Part shown: one piece after another, positions 7,572 to 15,717 of the stretch
Position numbering within the stretch: the stretch's first letter is position 1
How the letters are laid out: every line of letters begins with the position of its first letter
NCBI RefSeq assembly: GCF_001297125.1
Contig: NZ_LHPC01000031.1
Location: 62,001-126,000, forward strand
Direction: 5' to 3'
DNA: 64,000 nucleotides
From: Pseudomonas sp. RIT-PI-q
Lineage (GTDB): Bacteria; Pseudomonadota; Gammaproteobacteria; Pseudomonadales; Pseudomonadaceae
The notes under the pieces: generated by a model
What the model saw: only the letters and a program-made list of their open reading frames with translations
Told to the model about the DNA's origin: nothing
Databases searched by the model: none
Translations under genes and position numbers: made by a program

Positions 7572-8939
7572 TTACGCAGCCTCCACGTTGAGCTTGAGTT
7601 GGGCGTTGATGGCTTCTGCCGCCAACTTGCCGTGCTGCACCGCTTGCACGGTGAGGTCCTGATCGAGGCTGGTGCAGTCGCCGCCGGCATACACGCCGGG
7701 GATGCTGGTGCGCAGCTGTTCGTCGACTAGGATCCGGTCGCCCTGACGCTTGAGTTCACGAGCCAGCGGATCGGCGAGGGCGCTGCCGTCGAAGGCCTGG
7801 CCGATGGCTTTGAAGATCGCATCGGCGGCCAGCTCGAAAGTTTCGCCGGTGGTTTGCAGACGACCTTCGACCAACCACGTACGCGCGAATCGCATACCGC
7901 GCACCTGGCCTTGTTTGTCGAGCAGCACTTCTTCGGGTTGCGCCCAGGTCAACAGCCGCACCTGATTGGCCTTGGCAATGTCCTGTTCGTGGCCGGTGGC
8001 ACCCATTTCCTCGACACCGCGGCGGTACACCAGATTGACGTCGTGAGCCCCGAGACGGGCCATTTGCACGGCCATGTCGATGGCGGTATTACCGGCGCCG
8101 AGGACAATGCAACGGTCGGCGAGAGGGAGTTGCGTCAAGTCATCGGCCTGACGCAGCTCGCGGATGTACTCGGTGGCGGCCAGCAGACCGGGTGCATCCT
8201 CGTGAGCCAGGCCCAGTTGTTTGCTGGCGGCCAGGCCCAAGCCGAGAAACACTGCGTCGAACTGCTGATGCAGGTCGCTGAGAGTCAGGTTTTCACCGAG
8301 TTTCTGGCTGTGGCGGATTTCGATCCCTCCGATCTCCAGCAGAAAATCCAGTTCCTTTTGCGCGTAGTCGTCCACCAGTTTGTACTTGGCGATTCCGTAT
8401 TCATTCAGGCCGCCAGCCTTTTCCCGTGCCTCGAAAATCACCACGTCATGGCCATGCATGGCGCTACGGTGCGCACAGGACAGCCCGGCGGGACCGGCGC
8501 CGACCACGGCAATACGCTTGCCGGTGGCGGCTGCGCGCTGGAACGGGTGCTCGCTGAAATGCGCGTTGTCCACTGCGTAACGTTGCAACAGACCGATCAG
8601 CACCGGTGCGCACTCGTGATCGTTGTTGCGCACACAGGCTTGCTGGCACAGGATTTCCGTCGGGCACACCCGGGCGCAACTGCCGCCGAGGATATTGGCC
8701 GAGAGGATTTTCTGCGCCGCACCTTGAACGTTTTCCTGATGGATATTGCGGATGAACGACGGGATGTCTATTTCGCTCGGACAGGCGTTCACGCACGGCG
8801 CGTCGTAGCAATACAGGCAGCGAGAGGCTTCCAGATGCGCCTGACGGTCGTTGAGTGGCGGCGCCAGATCGGTGAAATGGCCGGCGAGGGCGGCCGCATT
8901 CTCATAGGGATGCGGGAGGTGGGTCAGGGTCTTGATCAC
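7572..8939 (-). CDS. preT: NAD-dependent dihydropyrimidine dehydrogenase, PreT subunit
   Basis: This protein of 455 residues resembles the glutamate-synthase small subunit. N-terminal cysteine clusters (CLYCYDAPCVNACP, CARVCPTEILCQQAC) bind 4Fe-4S centres. They are followed by an FAD-binding VVGAGPAGLSCA near residue 145, a second dinucleotide site VLGAGNTAIDMAV near residue 285, and the closing GVYAGGDC motif. It passes electrons to or from NAD(H) for PreA. I place the start at the GTG at 8939, preceded by GAGG at good spacing. The in-frame ATG at 9035 lies in a REP repeat and would add repeat-encoded residues (MGAGLPAM...). Confidence 0.93.
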   Translation of the reverse strand: MIKTLTHLPHPYENAAALAGHFTDLAPPLNDRQAHLEASRCLYCYDAPCVNACPSEIDIPSFIRNIHQENVQGAAQKILSANILGGSCARVCPTEILCQQACVRNNDHECAPVLIGLLQRYAVDNAHFSEHPFQRAAATGKRIAVVGAGPAGLSCAHRSAMHGHDVVIFEAREKAGGLNEYGIAKYKLVDDYAQKELDFLLEIGGIEIRHSQKLGENLTLSDLHQQFDAVFLGLGLAASKQLGLAHEDAPGLLAATEYIRELRQADDLTQLPLADRCIVLGAGNTAIDMAVQMARLGAHDVNLVYRRGVEEMGATGHEQDIAKANQVRLLTWAQPEEVLLDKQGQVRGMRFARTWLVEGRLQTTGETFELAADAIFKAIGQAFDGSALADPLARELKRQGDRILVDEQLRTSIPGVYAGGDCTSLDQDLTVQAVQHGKLAAEAINAQLKLNVEAA

Positions 8940-9006
8940 GGTGTTGGCCTCACGGTTATTTGAGGTGTATGCCTCTGTCGGGCATTGATTTTGTGCTGCC
9001 TGGGCC

Positions 9007-9089
9007 GGCCTCATCGCGGGCAAGCCCGCTCCCACAGCTCTTGTGAACGCCTAAGATCCCTGTGGGAGCGGGCTTGCCCGCGATAGGCC
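9007..9089. repeat. REP pair, 'cgcgggcaagcccgctcccaca' family
   Basis: Facing arms 9007-9037 and 9060-9089 separate hydA from preT in a 161-bp gap, so expression of the two genes may be uncoupled here. Confidence 0.85.
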
Positions 9090-9100
9090 GAAGGCCGCTC

Positions 9101-10540
9101 TTAGCGTTTCACTGCCACAGGCTTATTCAACTCAGCCCGCTTGCTCAACAAATCAAACACCGCCGGATACGCCGGCCGTTCGACATACCGCCCGGCACCC
9201 CGCTCGGCGCGCAAATCACCATCGGCCCAGACCACACGACCCTGGCTGATGGTATGGCTGGGTACGCCACGCACGGTCTTGCCTTCGAAGATGTTGAAGT
9301 CGACTTGCTGGTGATGAGTCGCCGCCGAAATCGTCCGCGTGCCCTCCGGGTCCCACAGCACCAGATCGGCATCGGCACCGACGCGGATCGCACCTTTGCG
9401 CGGGTAGAGGTTGAAGATCTTCGCGGTGTTGGTGGAGGTCAGCGCCACAAAGTGCTGCATCGACAAACGCCCGCTGTTCACCCCTTCATCCCACAACACC
9501 GCCATGCGGTCTTCGATCCCGGCGGTGCCATTGGGGATCTTGCTGAAGTCGTCCTTGCCGGCGGCTTTTTGCTCGGCGCAGAAACAGCAATGGTCGGTGG
9601 CGGTGGTGTGCAGGTTGCCCGATTGCAAACCATGCCAAAGCGCTTCCTGATGGCCGCGCGGACGGAAGGGCGGGCTCATCACGTAACCGGCGGCGGTCTG
9701 CCAGTCCGGGTGTTGATAGACGCTGTCGTCCAGCAGCAGATGCCCCGCCAACACCTCGCCGTAGACTTGTTGGCCCTTGCTGCGGGCGTAGGTGATTTCG
9801 TCGAGGGCTTCCTTGGTCGAGACATGCACCAGGTACAGCGGCGTACCCAGGGTTTCGGCGATACGGATCGCCCGACTGGCGGCTTCTCCCTCAACCTGAG
9901 AAGGGCGCGACAACGGATGCGCTTCCGGGCCAGTCATGCCTTGGGCCATCAACTTGCGTTGCAGGTGATACACCAGTTCGCCGTTTTCCGCGTGCACGGT
10001 CGGCACCGCACCGAGTTCCAGGCAACGCTCGAAACTCGCCACGAGCGTGTCGTCGGCCGCCATGATCGCGTTCTTGTAGGCCATGAAATGCTTGAAGCTG
10101 TTGACACCGTGCTGGCTGACCAGCTCAGCCATTTCCTCCCGGACCTGTTCGCTCCACCAAGTGATAGCGACGTGGAAACCGTAATCCGACGCCGACTTTT
10201 CAGCCCAGCCGCGCCACTGGTGAAACGCTTCCATCAGCGATTGCTGTGGGTTGGGAATCACGAAGTCGATAATCGATGTGGTGCCACCGGCCAGTCCTGC
10301 CGCCGTGCCACTGAAAAAATCTTCGCTGGCCACGGTGCCCATAAAGGGCAGTTGCATGTGCGTGTGCGGATCGATGCCACCCGGCATCAGGTATTGGCCA
10401 CTGCCGTCGAGCACTTCGGCACCCGCCGGAATATCAAGGTTTTCACCGATGGCCTTGATCACGCCGTCGGCGCAATAGACGTCGGCACGATAACTTTCAT
10501 CATGGGTAACAACGGTGGCGCCACGGATCAACAGAGACAT
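9101..10540 (-). CDS. hydA: Dihydropyrimidinase (D-hydantoinase)
   Basis: This cyclic amidohydrolase of 479 residues opens dihydrouracil and dihydrothymine to N-carbamoyl-beta-amino acids. Metal ligands are visible in DPHTHMQLPF (residues 57-66), the carboxylated lysine in FKHFMAYKNA near residue 150, VHAENGE near residue 182, LVHVST near residue 240 and TDHCCF near residue 315. It is the second enzyme of the pathway that starts with PreTA. The ATG at 10540 has a GAGGAA Shine-Dalgarno. It is divergent from the NCS1 transporter across a 552-bp regulatory gap. Confidence 0.95.
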   Translation of the reverse strand: MSLLIRGATVVTHDESYRADVYCADGVIKAIGENLDIPAGAEVLDGSGQYLMPGGIDPHTHMQLPFMGTVASEDFFSGTAAGLAGGTTSIIDFVIPNPQQSLMEAFHQWRGWAEKSASDYGFHVAITWWSEQVREEMAELVSQHGVNSFKHFMAYKNAIMAADDTLVASFERCLELGAVPTVHAENGELVYHLQRKLMAQGMTGPEAHPLSRPSQVEGEAASRAIRIAETLGTPLYLVHVSTKEALDEITYARSKGQQVYGEVLAGHLLLDDSVYQHPDWQTAAGYVMSPPFRPRGHQEALWHGLQSGNLHTTATDHCCFCAEQKAAGKDDFSKIPNGTAGIEDRMAVLWDEGVNSGRLSMQHFVALTSTNTAKIFNLYPRKGAIRVGADADLVLWDPEGTRTISAATHHQQVDFNIFEGKTVRGVPSHTISQGRVVWADGDLRAERGAGRYVERPAYPAVFDLLSKRAELNKPVAVKR

Positions 10541-10580
10541 TCCGAGTTCCTCGCAGGCAATGACCGACTTGTGCCGGTTC

Positions 10581-10592
10581 TAAATGTTTTAT
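10581..10592. promoter_or_regulatory. Repeat TAAATGTTTTAT, copy 1 (hydA side)
   Basis: This 12-mer occurs exactly twice in the divergent hydA/NCS1 gap, here 41 bp before hydA and again at 10985-10996. It may be a shared regulator half-site. The function is unknown. Confidence 0.35.
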
Positions 10593-10738
10593 ATGAAGCC
10601 AGTGCAAACAGGTGTATTCCTGTCAGTGCTGTCAAGAATAGACGCTAGCTGCAGTTTGCCGATTGAGCAAGAATATTTTTTATAAGCTTATATCTGTTTC
10701 AACCTATTGAAATATAAAGATTAAAATCAACAATCACC

Positions 10739-10764
10739 AAAATGGTGAGGCCTCTCACCATTTT
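10739..10764. promoter_or_regulatory. Palindrome in the hydA/NCS1 intergenic region
   Basis: The 11-bp arms AAAATGGTGAG and CTCACCATTTT are perfectly complementary, with a GCCT spacer. The flanking genes point away from it, so a terminator is unneeded and an operator is more likely. The 552-bp gap also holds a second palindrome, a repeated 12-mer and AT-rich promoter sequence, but no convincing gene. Confidence 0.55.
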
Positions 10765-10961
10765 GACGCACTTGACAGGTTCCAAAAATAGACGAGATTT
10801 CCTATGTGAAATCAGCCGCTTGAGGATGGTCTATGGTTGATGCGCAACTTTGAAAAAAAGCGACATGCACCAGATTGAGTCCTGACTGTTCGGACAACTT
10901 GCCTGGCATTCGGCCTGAGTGAACAGGCAAGTCACCGAGGACTTATTGGATAAACAAATAA

Positions 10962-10979
10962 AACTGATAAACATCAGTT
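10962..10979. promoter_or_regulatory. Second palindrome upstream of the NCS1 gene
   Basis: Perfect 7-bp arms AACTGAT and ATCAGTT flank AAAC. The site is 114 bp before the transporter start and may be an operator. Confidence 0.45.
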
Positions 10980-10984
10980 GGTTA

Positions 10985-10996
10985 TAAATGTTTTAT
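10985..10996. promoter_or_regulatory. Repeat TAAATGTTTTAT, copy 2 (transporter side)
   Basis: This is the exact second copy of the 12-mer, 97 bp before the NCS1 gene and in the same orientation as copy 1. Confidence 0.35.
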
Positions 10997-11092
10997 GGAA
11001 CTGCCCGATGCGCAAAAGGGGTGCCCGGCACGTTTATTGATGCCGCCAGCCCTTGATGAGCAAAAAATAATTCAAAGAACAGTGGAGCGGCC

Positions 11093-12577
11093 ATGCAACA
11101 GATCAGATCGCAAGTGACCGAGCGCGACGGCTTGTTTGAGCTCGAAGCCGGCAGCGATGTCCTCGACAGTCCCCGTTACAACCACGACATGGCACCGACC
11201 AAGGTGCACGAACGGACCTGGAACAAATGGCACATCACTGCGCTGTGGATCGGCATGTCGATCTGCGTGCCGACTTATACCCTCGGCGGGGTGTTGACCG
11301 CGTACTTCGGGTTGAGTGTCGGCGAAGCGCTGCTGGCCATCCTGTTTGCCAACCTCATCGTGTTGATCCCTCTGACGTTGAATGCCTTCGCCGGCACCAA
11401 GTACGGCATCCCGTTTCCGGTGTTGCTGCGGTCGTCGTTCGGCGTCCTCGGCTCCAACGTGCCGTGTCTGATTCGGGCGCTGGTGGCCTGTGGCTGGTTC
11501 GGCATCCAGACGATGTTCGGCGGGCTGGCCATTCACCTGTTTCTGGGGTCGATTTTCGAAGGCTGGAAGTCGCTCGGTGGCACTGGTGAGGTGATCGGCT
11601 TCATGATTTTCTGGGCACTGAACCTGTGGGTGGTGCTGCGCGGTGCCGAGTCGATCAAATGGCTGGAAACCCTGTCCGCACCGCTCTTGGTTGCGGTGGG
11701 TGTGGGCCTGTTGGTGTGGGCCATGCCGAATGTGTCGATGACCGAGTTGCTGGCGATCCCGGCCAAGCGTCCGGAAGGCGCCAGCGTGGTCAGTTACTTC
11801 GCTGCCGGGCTGACCGCCATGGTCGGATTCTGGGCCACCTTGTCCCTGAACATTCCCGACTTCAGCCGCTATGCGAAAAGCCAGAAGGATCAGATTCTCG
11901 GGCAGATTTTCGGCCTGCCGCTGACCATGTTCCTGTTTGCCTCGCTCGGCGTGGTGATGACTGCCGCATCGGTGAAACTGGTGGGCGTGACCGTCTCCGA
12001 TCCGGTGACGCTGATCGGCCATATCCAGAGCCCGGTCTGGGTCGCGCTGGCGATGGCGCTGATCATCATCGCCACGCTGTCGACCAACACTGCGGCGAAC
12101 ATCGTTTCGCCAACCAATGACTTTCAGAACATCGCGCCGAAGGTGATCAACCGGACCAAAGCGGTGTTACTGACCGGATTGGTCGGGTTGCTGCTGATGG
12201 GTCATGAACTGCTGAAAAAGCTTGGGTTGATTGTCTCCGACGTTAGCCTGGAAACGGTCTATTCCAACTGGTTGCTGGGTTATTCCAGCCTGCTGGGACC
12301 GATCGCAGGGATCATGGTGGTGGACTATTTCCTGATCAAGAAACAGCAACTGGACCTGGCCGGGCTCTATCGCGACGACGTGTACCCGGCGTGGAACTGG
12401 TTCGGGTTTATCGCGTTTGGCGTGCCGGTGGTGTTGACGCTGTTGTCGCTGGGTAGCGATGCGTTCAGCTGGTTCTACAGCTATGGCTGGTTTACCGGCT
12501 CGGCGCTGGGTGGGCTGATTTATTACGGGTTGTGCTCGATGCGGCCCAGTCCGTCTGTTGTGAAGTCTTCGGTGTGA
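11093..12577 (+). CDS. NCS1-family nucleobase/allantoin/hydantoin:cation symporter
   Basis: This membrane protein of 494 residues has twelve hydrophobic segments and the NCS1 signature regions: NKWHITALWIGMSICVPTY near residue 45, the PFPVLLRSSFGVLGSNVP loop near residue 110, and LNIPDFSRYAKS near residue 255. NCS1 carriers import uracil, cytosine, allantoin or hydantoins. Its location between the dihydropyrimidinase and the carbamoyl-beta-alanine amidohydrolase points to uracil or dihydrouracil uptake. An AGTGGAGCGG stretch precedes the ATG. Confidence 0.9.
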   Translation: MQQIRSQVTERDGLFELEAGSDVLDSPRYNHDMAPTKVHERTWNKWHITALWIGMSICVPTYTLGGVLTAYFGLSVGEALLAILFANLIVLIPLTLNAFAGTKYGIPFPVLLRSSFGVLGSNVPCLIRALVACGWFGIQTMFGGLAIHLFLGSIFEGWKSLGGTGEVIGFMIFWALNLWVVLRGAESIKWLETLSAPLLVAVGVGLLVWAMPNVSMTELLAIPAKRPEGASVVSYFAAGLTAMVGFWATLSLNIPDFSRYAKSQKDQILGQIFGLPLTMFLFASLGVVMTAASVKLVGVTVSDPVTLIGHIQSPVWVALAMALIIIATLSTNTAANIVSPTNDFQNIAPKVINRTKAVLLTGLVGLLLMGHELLKKLGLIVSDVSLETVYSNWLLGYSSLLGPIAGIMVVDYFLIKKQQLDLAGLYRDDVYPAWNWFGFIAFGVPVVLTLLSLGSDAFSWFYSYGWFTGSALGGLIYYGLCSMRPSPSVVKSSV

Positions 12578-12579
12578 GC

Positions 12580-12660
12580 GAGGGCCTCTTCGCTGGCAAG
12601 CCAGCTCCTACTGGAGCATGCATTCCCCTTGTAGGAGCTGGCTTGCCAGCGAAGACGGCC
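12580..12660. repeat. REP pair, 'gtaggagctggcttgccagcgaag' family
   Basis: Arms 12580-12611 and 12631-12660 face each other in the 141-bp gap between the transporter and amidohydrolase genes. A hairpin here could reduce read-through or protect the upstream mRNA. Confidence 0.85.
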
Positions 12661-12718
12661 GCCAAAACACCAAAAGACCGCCTGAAGAAATCCATAAGAA
12701 CTGCCTGAGGAAATCATC

Positions 12719-14002
12719 ATGAACGCTGCCGTAGACGTTCTGCAGTCCAGCCATCAGCACATCAACCGCGACCGCCTGTGGCAATCGCTCATGGACCTGG
12801 CCAGGCTCGGCGCCACGGTCAAGGGCGGCGTCTGTCGACTGGCCCTGACCGACCTCGACCGTCAGGCCCGGGACATCTTCGTCAATTGGTGCGAGGAGGC
12901 CGGCTGCACCGTCAGCATCGACGCCGTCGGCAACATCTTCGCCCGACGCCCCGGCCGCAACCCGAACCTGCCCCCGGTGATGACCGGCAGCCACATCGAC
13001 ACCCAACCCACTGGCGGCAAATTCGACGGTTGCTTCGGCGTGCTCGCGGGCGTCGAAGTGCTGCGCACCCTCAATGACCTCGGCGTGGAAACCGAGGCGC
13101 CGCTGGAAGTCGTGGTCTGGACCAACGAAGAAGGTTCGCGTTTCGCCCCGTGCATGATGGGTTCTGGCGTGTTCGCGGAAAAATTCACCCTCGAAGAAAC
13201 CCTGGCCAAGGTCGACGCTGAAGGCATCACCGTTGGCGAAGCCCTGAATGCCATCGGTTACGCCGGCCCGCGCAAGGTCAGCGGGCATGCCGTTGGCGCC
13301 TATTTCGAAGCCCACATCGAACAAGGCCCGATCCTCGAAGATGAGCGCAAAACCATCGGCGTGGTGATGGGCGCCCTCGGCCAGAAATGGTTCGACCTGA
13401 AACTGCGCGGTGTCGAAGCCCACGCCGGCCCGACCCCGATGCACCTGCGCAAGGACGCGTTGGTCGGCGCGTCAGTGATCGTCGGCGCCGTCAACCGCGC
13501 GGCCCTCGGCCATCAACCCCACGCCTGCGGCACCGTCGGTTGCCTGCAAGCCTATCCGGGTTCACGCAACGTCATTCCCGGCGAAGTGCGCATGACCCTG
13601 GACTTCCGGCATCTGGAACCGGCGCGCCTGGATTCAATGATCGCCGAAGTGCGCGAAGTGATCGAAACCACCTGCGAGGAACACGGCCTGACCTTCGAAC
13701 TGACACCGACCGCCGACTTCCCGCCGCTGTACTTCGACAAGGGTTGCGTCGAAGCGGTGCGCGGTGCGGCCCAAGGTCTGGGCCTGTCGCACATGGACAG
13801 CGTCAGCGGGGCAGGGCACGACGCAATCTGCCTCGCCGAACTGGGCCCGGCCGGGATGATCTTCGTCCCGTGCGAAGGCGGCATCAGCCACAACGAAATC
13901 GAAAACGCCGCGCCGGATGATCTGGCAGCCGGGTGTGCGGTGTTGTTACGGGCGATGCTCGCGGCGTCGGCGGCGATTGCCAACGGTGAATTGGCGGCTT
14001 GA
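12719..14002 (+). CDS. N-carbamoyl-beta-alanine amidohydrolase (beta-ureidopropionase), M20 family
   Basis: This Zn-dependent hydrolase of 427 residues catalyses the third step of reductive pyrimidine catabolism, releasing beta-alanine (or beta-aminoisobutyrate), CO2 and ammonia. The binuclear metal site is visible in GSHIDTQPTGGKFDG near residue 90 and WTNEEGSRF near residue 135, with a His in EAHIEQGPILE near residue 205. A substrate-binding GAGHDA lies near residue 365. Related L-carbamoylases share these motifs, so substrate is assigned from the preA-preT-hydA context. A GAGGAA ribosome site sits before the ATG. Confidence 0.92.
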   Translation: MNAAVDVLQSSHQHINRDRLWQSLMDLARLGATVKGGVCRLALTDLDRQARDIFVNWCEEAGCTVSIDAVGNIFARRPGRNPNLPPVMTGSHIDTQPTGGKFDGCFGVLAGVEVLRTLNDLGVETEAPLEVVVWTNEEGSRFAPCMMGSGVFAEKFTLEETLAKVDAEGITVGEALNAIGYAGPRKVSGHAVGAYFEAHIEQGPILEDERKTIGVVMGALGQKWFDLKLRGVEAHAGPTPMHLRKDALVGASVIVGAVNRAALGHQPHACGTVGCLQAYPGSRNVIPGEVRMTLDFRHLEPARLDSMIAEVREVIETTCEEHGLTFELTPTADFPPLYFDKGCVEAVRGAAQGLGLSHMDSVSGAGHDAICLAELGPAGMIFVPCEGGISHNEIENAAPDDLAAGCAVLLRAMLAASAAIANGELAA

Positions 14003-14008
14003 ACTATC

Positions 14009-14038
14009 TGGCGTGCGCTGAAGGGGCGGCGCACGCCA
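14009..14038 (+). terminator. Hairpin after the amidohydrolase gene
   Basis: A perfect 10-bp stem (TGGCGTGCGC / GCGCACGCCA) with a 10-nt loop starts 7 nt after the stop codon. There is no following T-run, so it is either a weak intrinsic terminator or a 3' stabiliser. Confidence 0.55.
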
Positions 14039-14083
14039 CGCGGTAGCTTCCAAGGACTATCAGAACTGCTAGGTAGGCAGCAC

Positions 14084-14121
14084 TCGAAAGATTAACCATG
14101 CTGAAACTTCGAATCTTTCGA
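14084..14121 (+). promoter_or_regulatory. 5' hairpin in front of the mini-Rhs gene
   Basis: The 10-bp arms TCGAAAGATT (14084-14093) and AATCTTTCGA (14112-14121) are perfectly complementary with 18 nt between. The hairpin ends 8 nt before the GGAG ribosome site at 14130. It could be an operator or a translational control structure. Confidence 0.45.
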
Positions 14122-14141
14122 CCTTGCATGGAGTTTTTTCA

Positions 14142-15155
14142 ATGTCCATTACCCCTCGCCAAACCGAACTGTGCCGCTACCACTACGATCCACTGGACCA
14201 ACAGTCCGGTTGCACATTGGCGCAGCAAGCTATCCTCCAGCGTTTTTACTGTAGAAGCCGCTGGGTTACGGAAGTACAAGGTGCGGTACAAACCAGTCTC
14301 TTCCAGCACGATAATCAACCGCTTGCGCAACGCCGACAGCAGAGCGGTAAAGTCGAGAGGTCGCTGCTGGCTATCGATCAGAAAAATTCGGTGCTGAGCG
14401 TGCTCGATGCCACTGGGCCTCGTCATCAACTTGCCTATGCCCCTTATGGTTATCACCGACCGGAAAACGGACAGCTCAGCCTGCTCGGGTTTAACGGCGA
14501 ACGGCGGGACCCGATTACGGGTTCCTATCACCTGGGTAATGGTTATCGCCAGTTCAATCCGGTTTTGATGCGGTTTAATAGCCCGGATAATATGAGTCCG
14601 TTTGATAAGGGTGGGGTGAATGCGTATGCGTATTGCGAGGGGGAGCCAATACTGAGAAGTGATCCGGATGGTCGTTTTTTCCAGTCTGCGTTAATTAAAC
14701 CGCTCCAAAATGCTTTGCATCTTCGGCAGTCGTCGAGTTTTCTTGCCAAGCAGTTGCGCGTTGTTAAAGTCGTGCGTCTGGACGGCGAGCCTATCAAAAA
14801 GCCATTTGATGGGGATGACGCCGTTCTGCCTGGGGCTGATTTGTATAAGCATGAATATAAAAAGCTTAATAAGGTAAAGATGAAAGTAGACAGGTACACA
14901 GCGCAACTTGAAAGAGAAAACTTGAATAGAGTGATGGGGTCTGGCTTTGATATATCGTCGGCCCAGTCGAGAAGTAACCTAGGGCAAACTGATGTTTCAA
15001 GAGGTTCTAAGTATCTGTTCAATACTGCTAATAGTGCACCCATGCGCAATTTGTTAAATTCAATCAAGGGCATGGACAATGCCATCGAAGCAAATAAAAC
15101 ACTCTCGGACCAGCTTAAGTCAATCGCTGAGCAGGCCCGGACTGTTAGAGGGTAG
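14142..15155 (+). CDS. Orphan mini-Rhs protein with unrecognised C-terminal domain
   Basis: This protein has 337 residues. Residues 1-177 correspond to the tail of an Rhs/YD-repeat shell: CRYHYDPLDQQSG, YAPYGYHRPENGQLSLLGFNGERRDP, LGNGYRQFNPVLMRFNSPD, NAYAYCEGEP and the closing DPDG at 174-177. In large Rhs toxins this DPxG boundary precedes a variable toxin. The 160 residues after it are Lys/Ser-rich, use more AT than the neighbours and match no family I recognise. There is no signal peptide, no long repeat region and no obvious immunity gene downstream. The ATG at 14142 has a GGAG site at 14130-14133. Short Rhs proteins of this kind are common in the P. fluorescens group; whether this one is an active toxin is open. 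Confidence 0.8.
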   Translation: MSITPRQTELCRYHYDPLDQQSGCTLAQQAILQRFYCRSRWVTEVQGAVQTSLFQHDNQPLAQRRQQSGKVERSLLAIDQKNSVLSVLDATGPRHQLAYAPYGYHRPENGQLSLLGFNGERRDPITGSYHLGNGYRQFNPVLMRFNSPDNMSPFDKGGVNAYAYCEGEPILRSDPDGRFFQSALIKPLQNALHLRQSSSFLAKQLRVVKVVRLDGEPIKKPFDGDDAVLPGADLYKHEYKKLNKVKMKVDRYTAQLERENLNRVMGSGFDISSAQSRSNLGQTDVSRGSKYLFNTANSAPMRNLLNSIKGMDNAIEANKTLSDQLKSIAEQARTVRG

Positions 15156-15217
15156 TCTCTCTCGTGCATCGTGGTGGCACGACTTCAAAGGCATGACGTG
15201 CGCTGACAGTCAGCGCA

Positions 15218-15244
15218 TGTCACAAAACCGTATCCTCAATCGTC
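15218..15244 (+). promoter_or_regulatory. ECF41-type promoter (TGTCACA-N16-CGTC)
   Basis: TGTCACA at 15218-15224 is followed by exactly 16 nt and CGTC at 15241-15244, 36 bp before the start of the carboxymuconolactone-decarboxylase-like gene. From memory this is the published consensus for ECF41 sigma factors, and the second gene of the operon encodes one. Autoregulation is therefore very likely. Confidence 0.85.
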
Positions 15245-15279
15245 ATCCTGTTGAATCCCTCTAATTGCGGAGCAACACG

Positions 15280-15714
15280 ATGTCGTCCAATACCCAACCG
15301 GTCAATCTGCTGCAATCGATGCCCCAGGTGTTTGAAAGCCTGACCCAGGTCCACGTCACCCTCGACAGTCATGATCTGAATCCGACGCTCAAACACCTGC
15401 TGCACCTGCGTGCCTCGCAGATTAACCGATGTGGTTTCTGCGTGAAGATGCACACCCGCGAGGCTCGCGAAGCCAATGAAACCAACGAACGCCTGGACCG
15501 CTTGATCGTCTGGCGTCATGTCAGTGATTTCACCGCCGCCGAACGTGCGGCGCTGGCCTGGACCGAAGCCCTGACCATCCTTGATGAAAAAACTGACTAC
15601 GCCAGCCTGCGCGGCGACTTGCGCGAGCACTTCAACGACGCGCAGATCGCTGCCTTGACGGCCGAGATTGGCATGATCAACCTGTGGAACCGTTTGCAAG
15701 TGTCGAGGCACTGA
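15280..15714 (+). CDS. Carboxymuconolactone decarboxylase/AhpD-like protein, ECF41-linked
   Basis: This alpha-helical protein of 144 residues has the AhpD-like redox motif INRCGFCVKMHTREAR near residue 52, with a CxxC plus downstream His. Such proteins act as alkylhydroperoxidase-like reductants. CMD-family proteins are the usual partners encoded with ECF41 sigma factors, and this one is 3 nt upstream of such a gene under an ECF41-type promoter. The ATG at 15280 follows a GCGGAG ribosome site; an ATG at 15265 in frame lacks one. The substrate is unknown. Confidence 0.88.
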   Translation: MSSNTQPVNLLQSMPQVFESLTQVHVTLDSHDLNPTLKHLLHLRASQINRCGFCVKMHTREAREANETNERLDRLIVWRHVSDFTAAERAALAWTEALTILDEKTDYASLRGDLREHFNDAQIAALTAEIGMINLWNRLQVSRH

Positions 15715-15717
15715 TCG

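Noticed and set aside
8940..9035. Longer N-terminus for PreT starting MGAGLPAM
   Set aside because: The extension is the translation of a REP arm, and the same peptide appears before other genes. The GTG at 8939 has the ribosome site.
11025..11041. Sigma-54-like promoter before the NCS1 gene (CCGGCACG-N4-TTGA form)
   Set aside because: GGCACG fits the -24 element, but the -12 dinucleotide is GA and not the required GC, so it is not supported.
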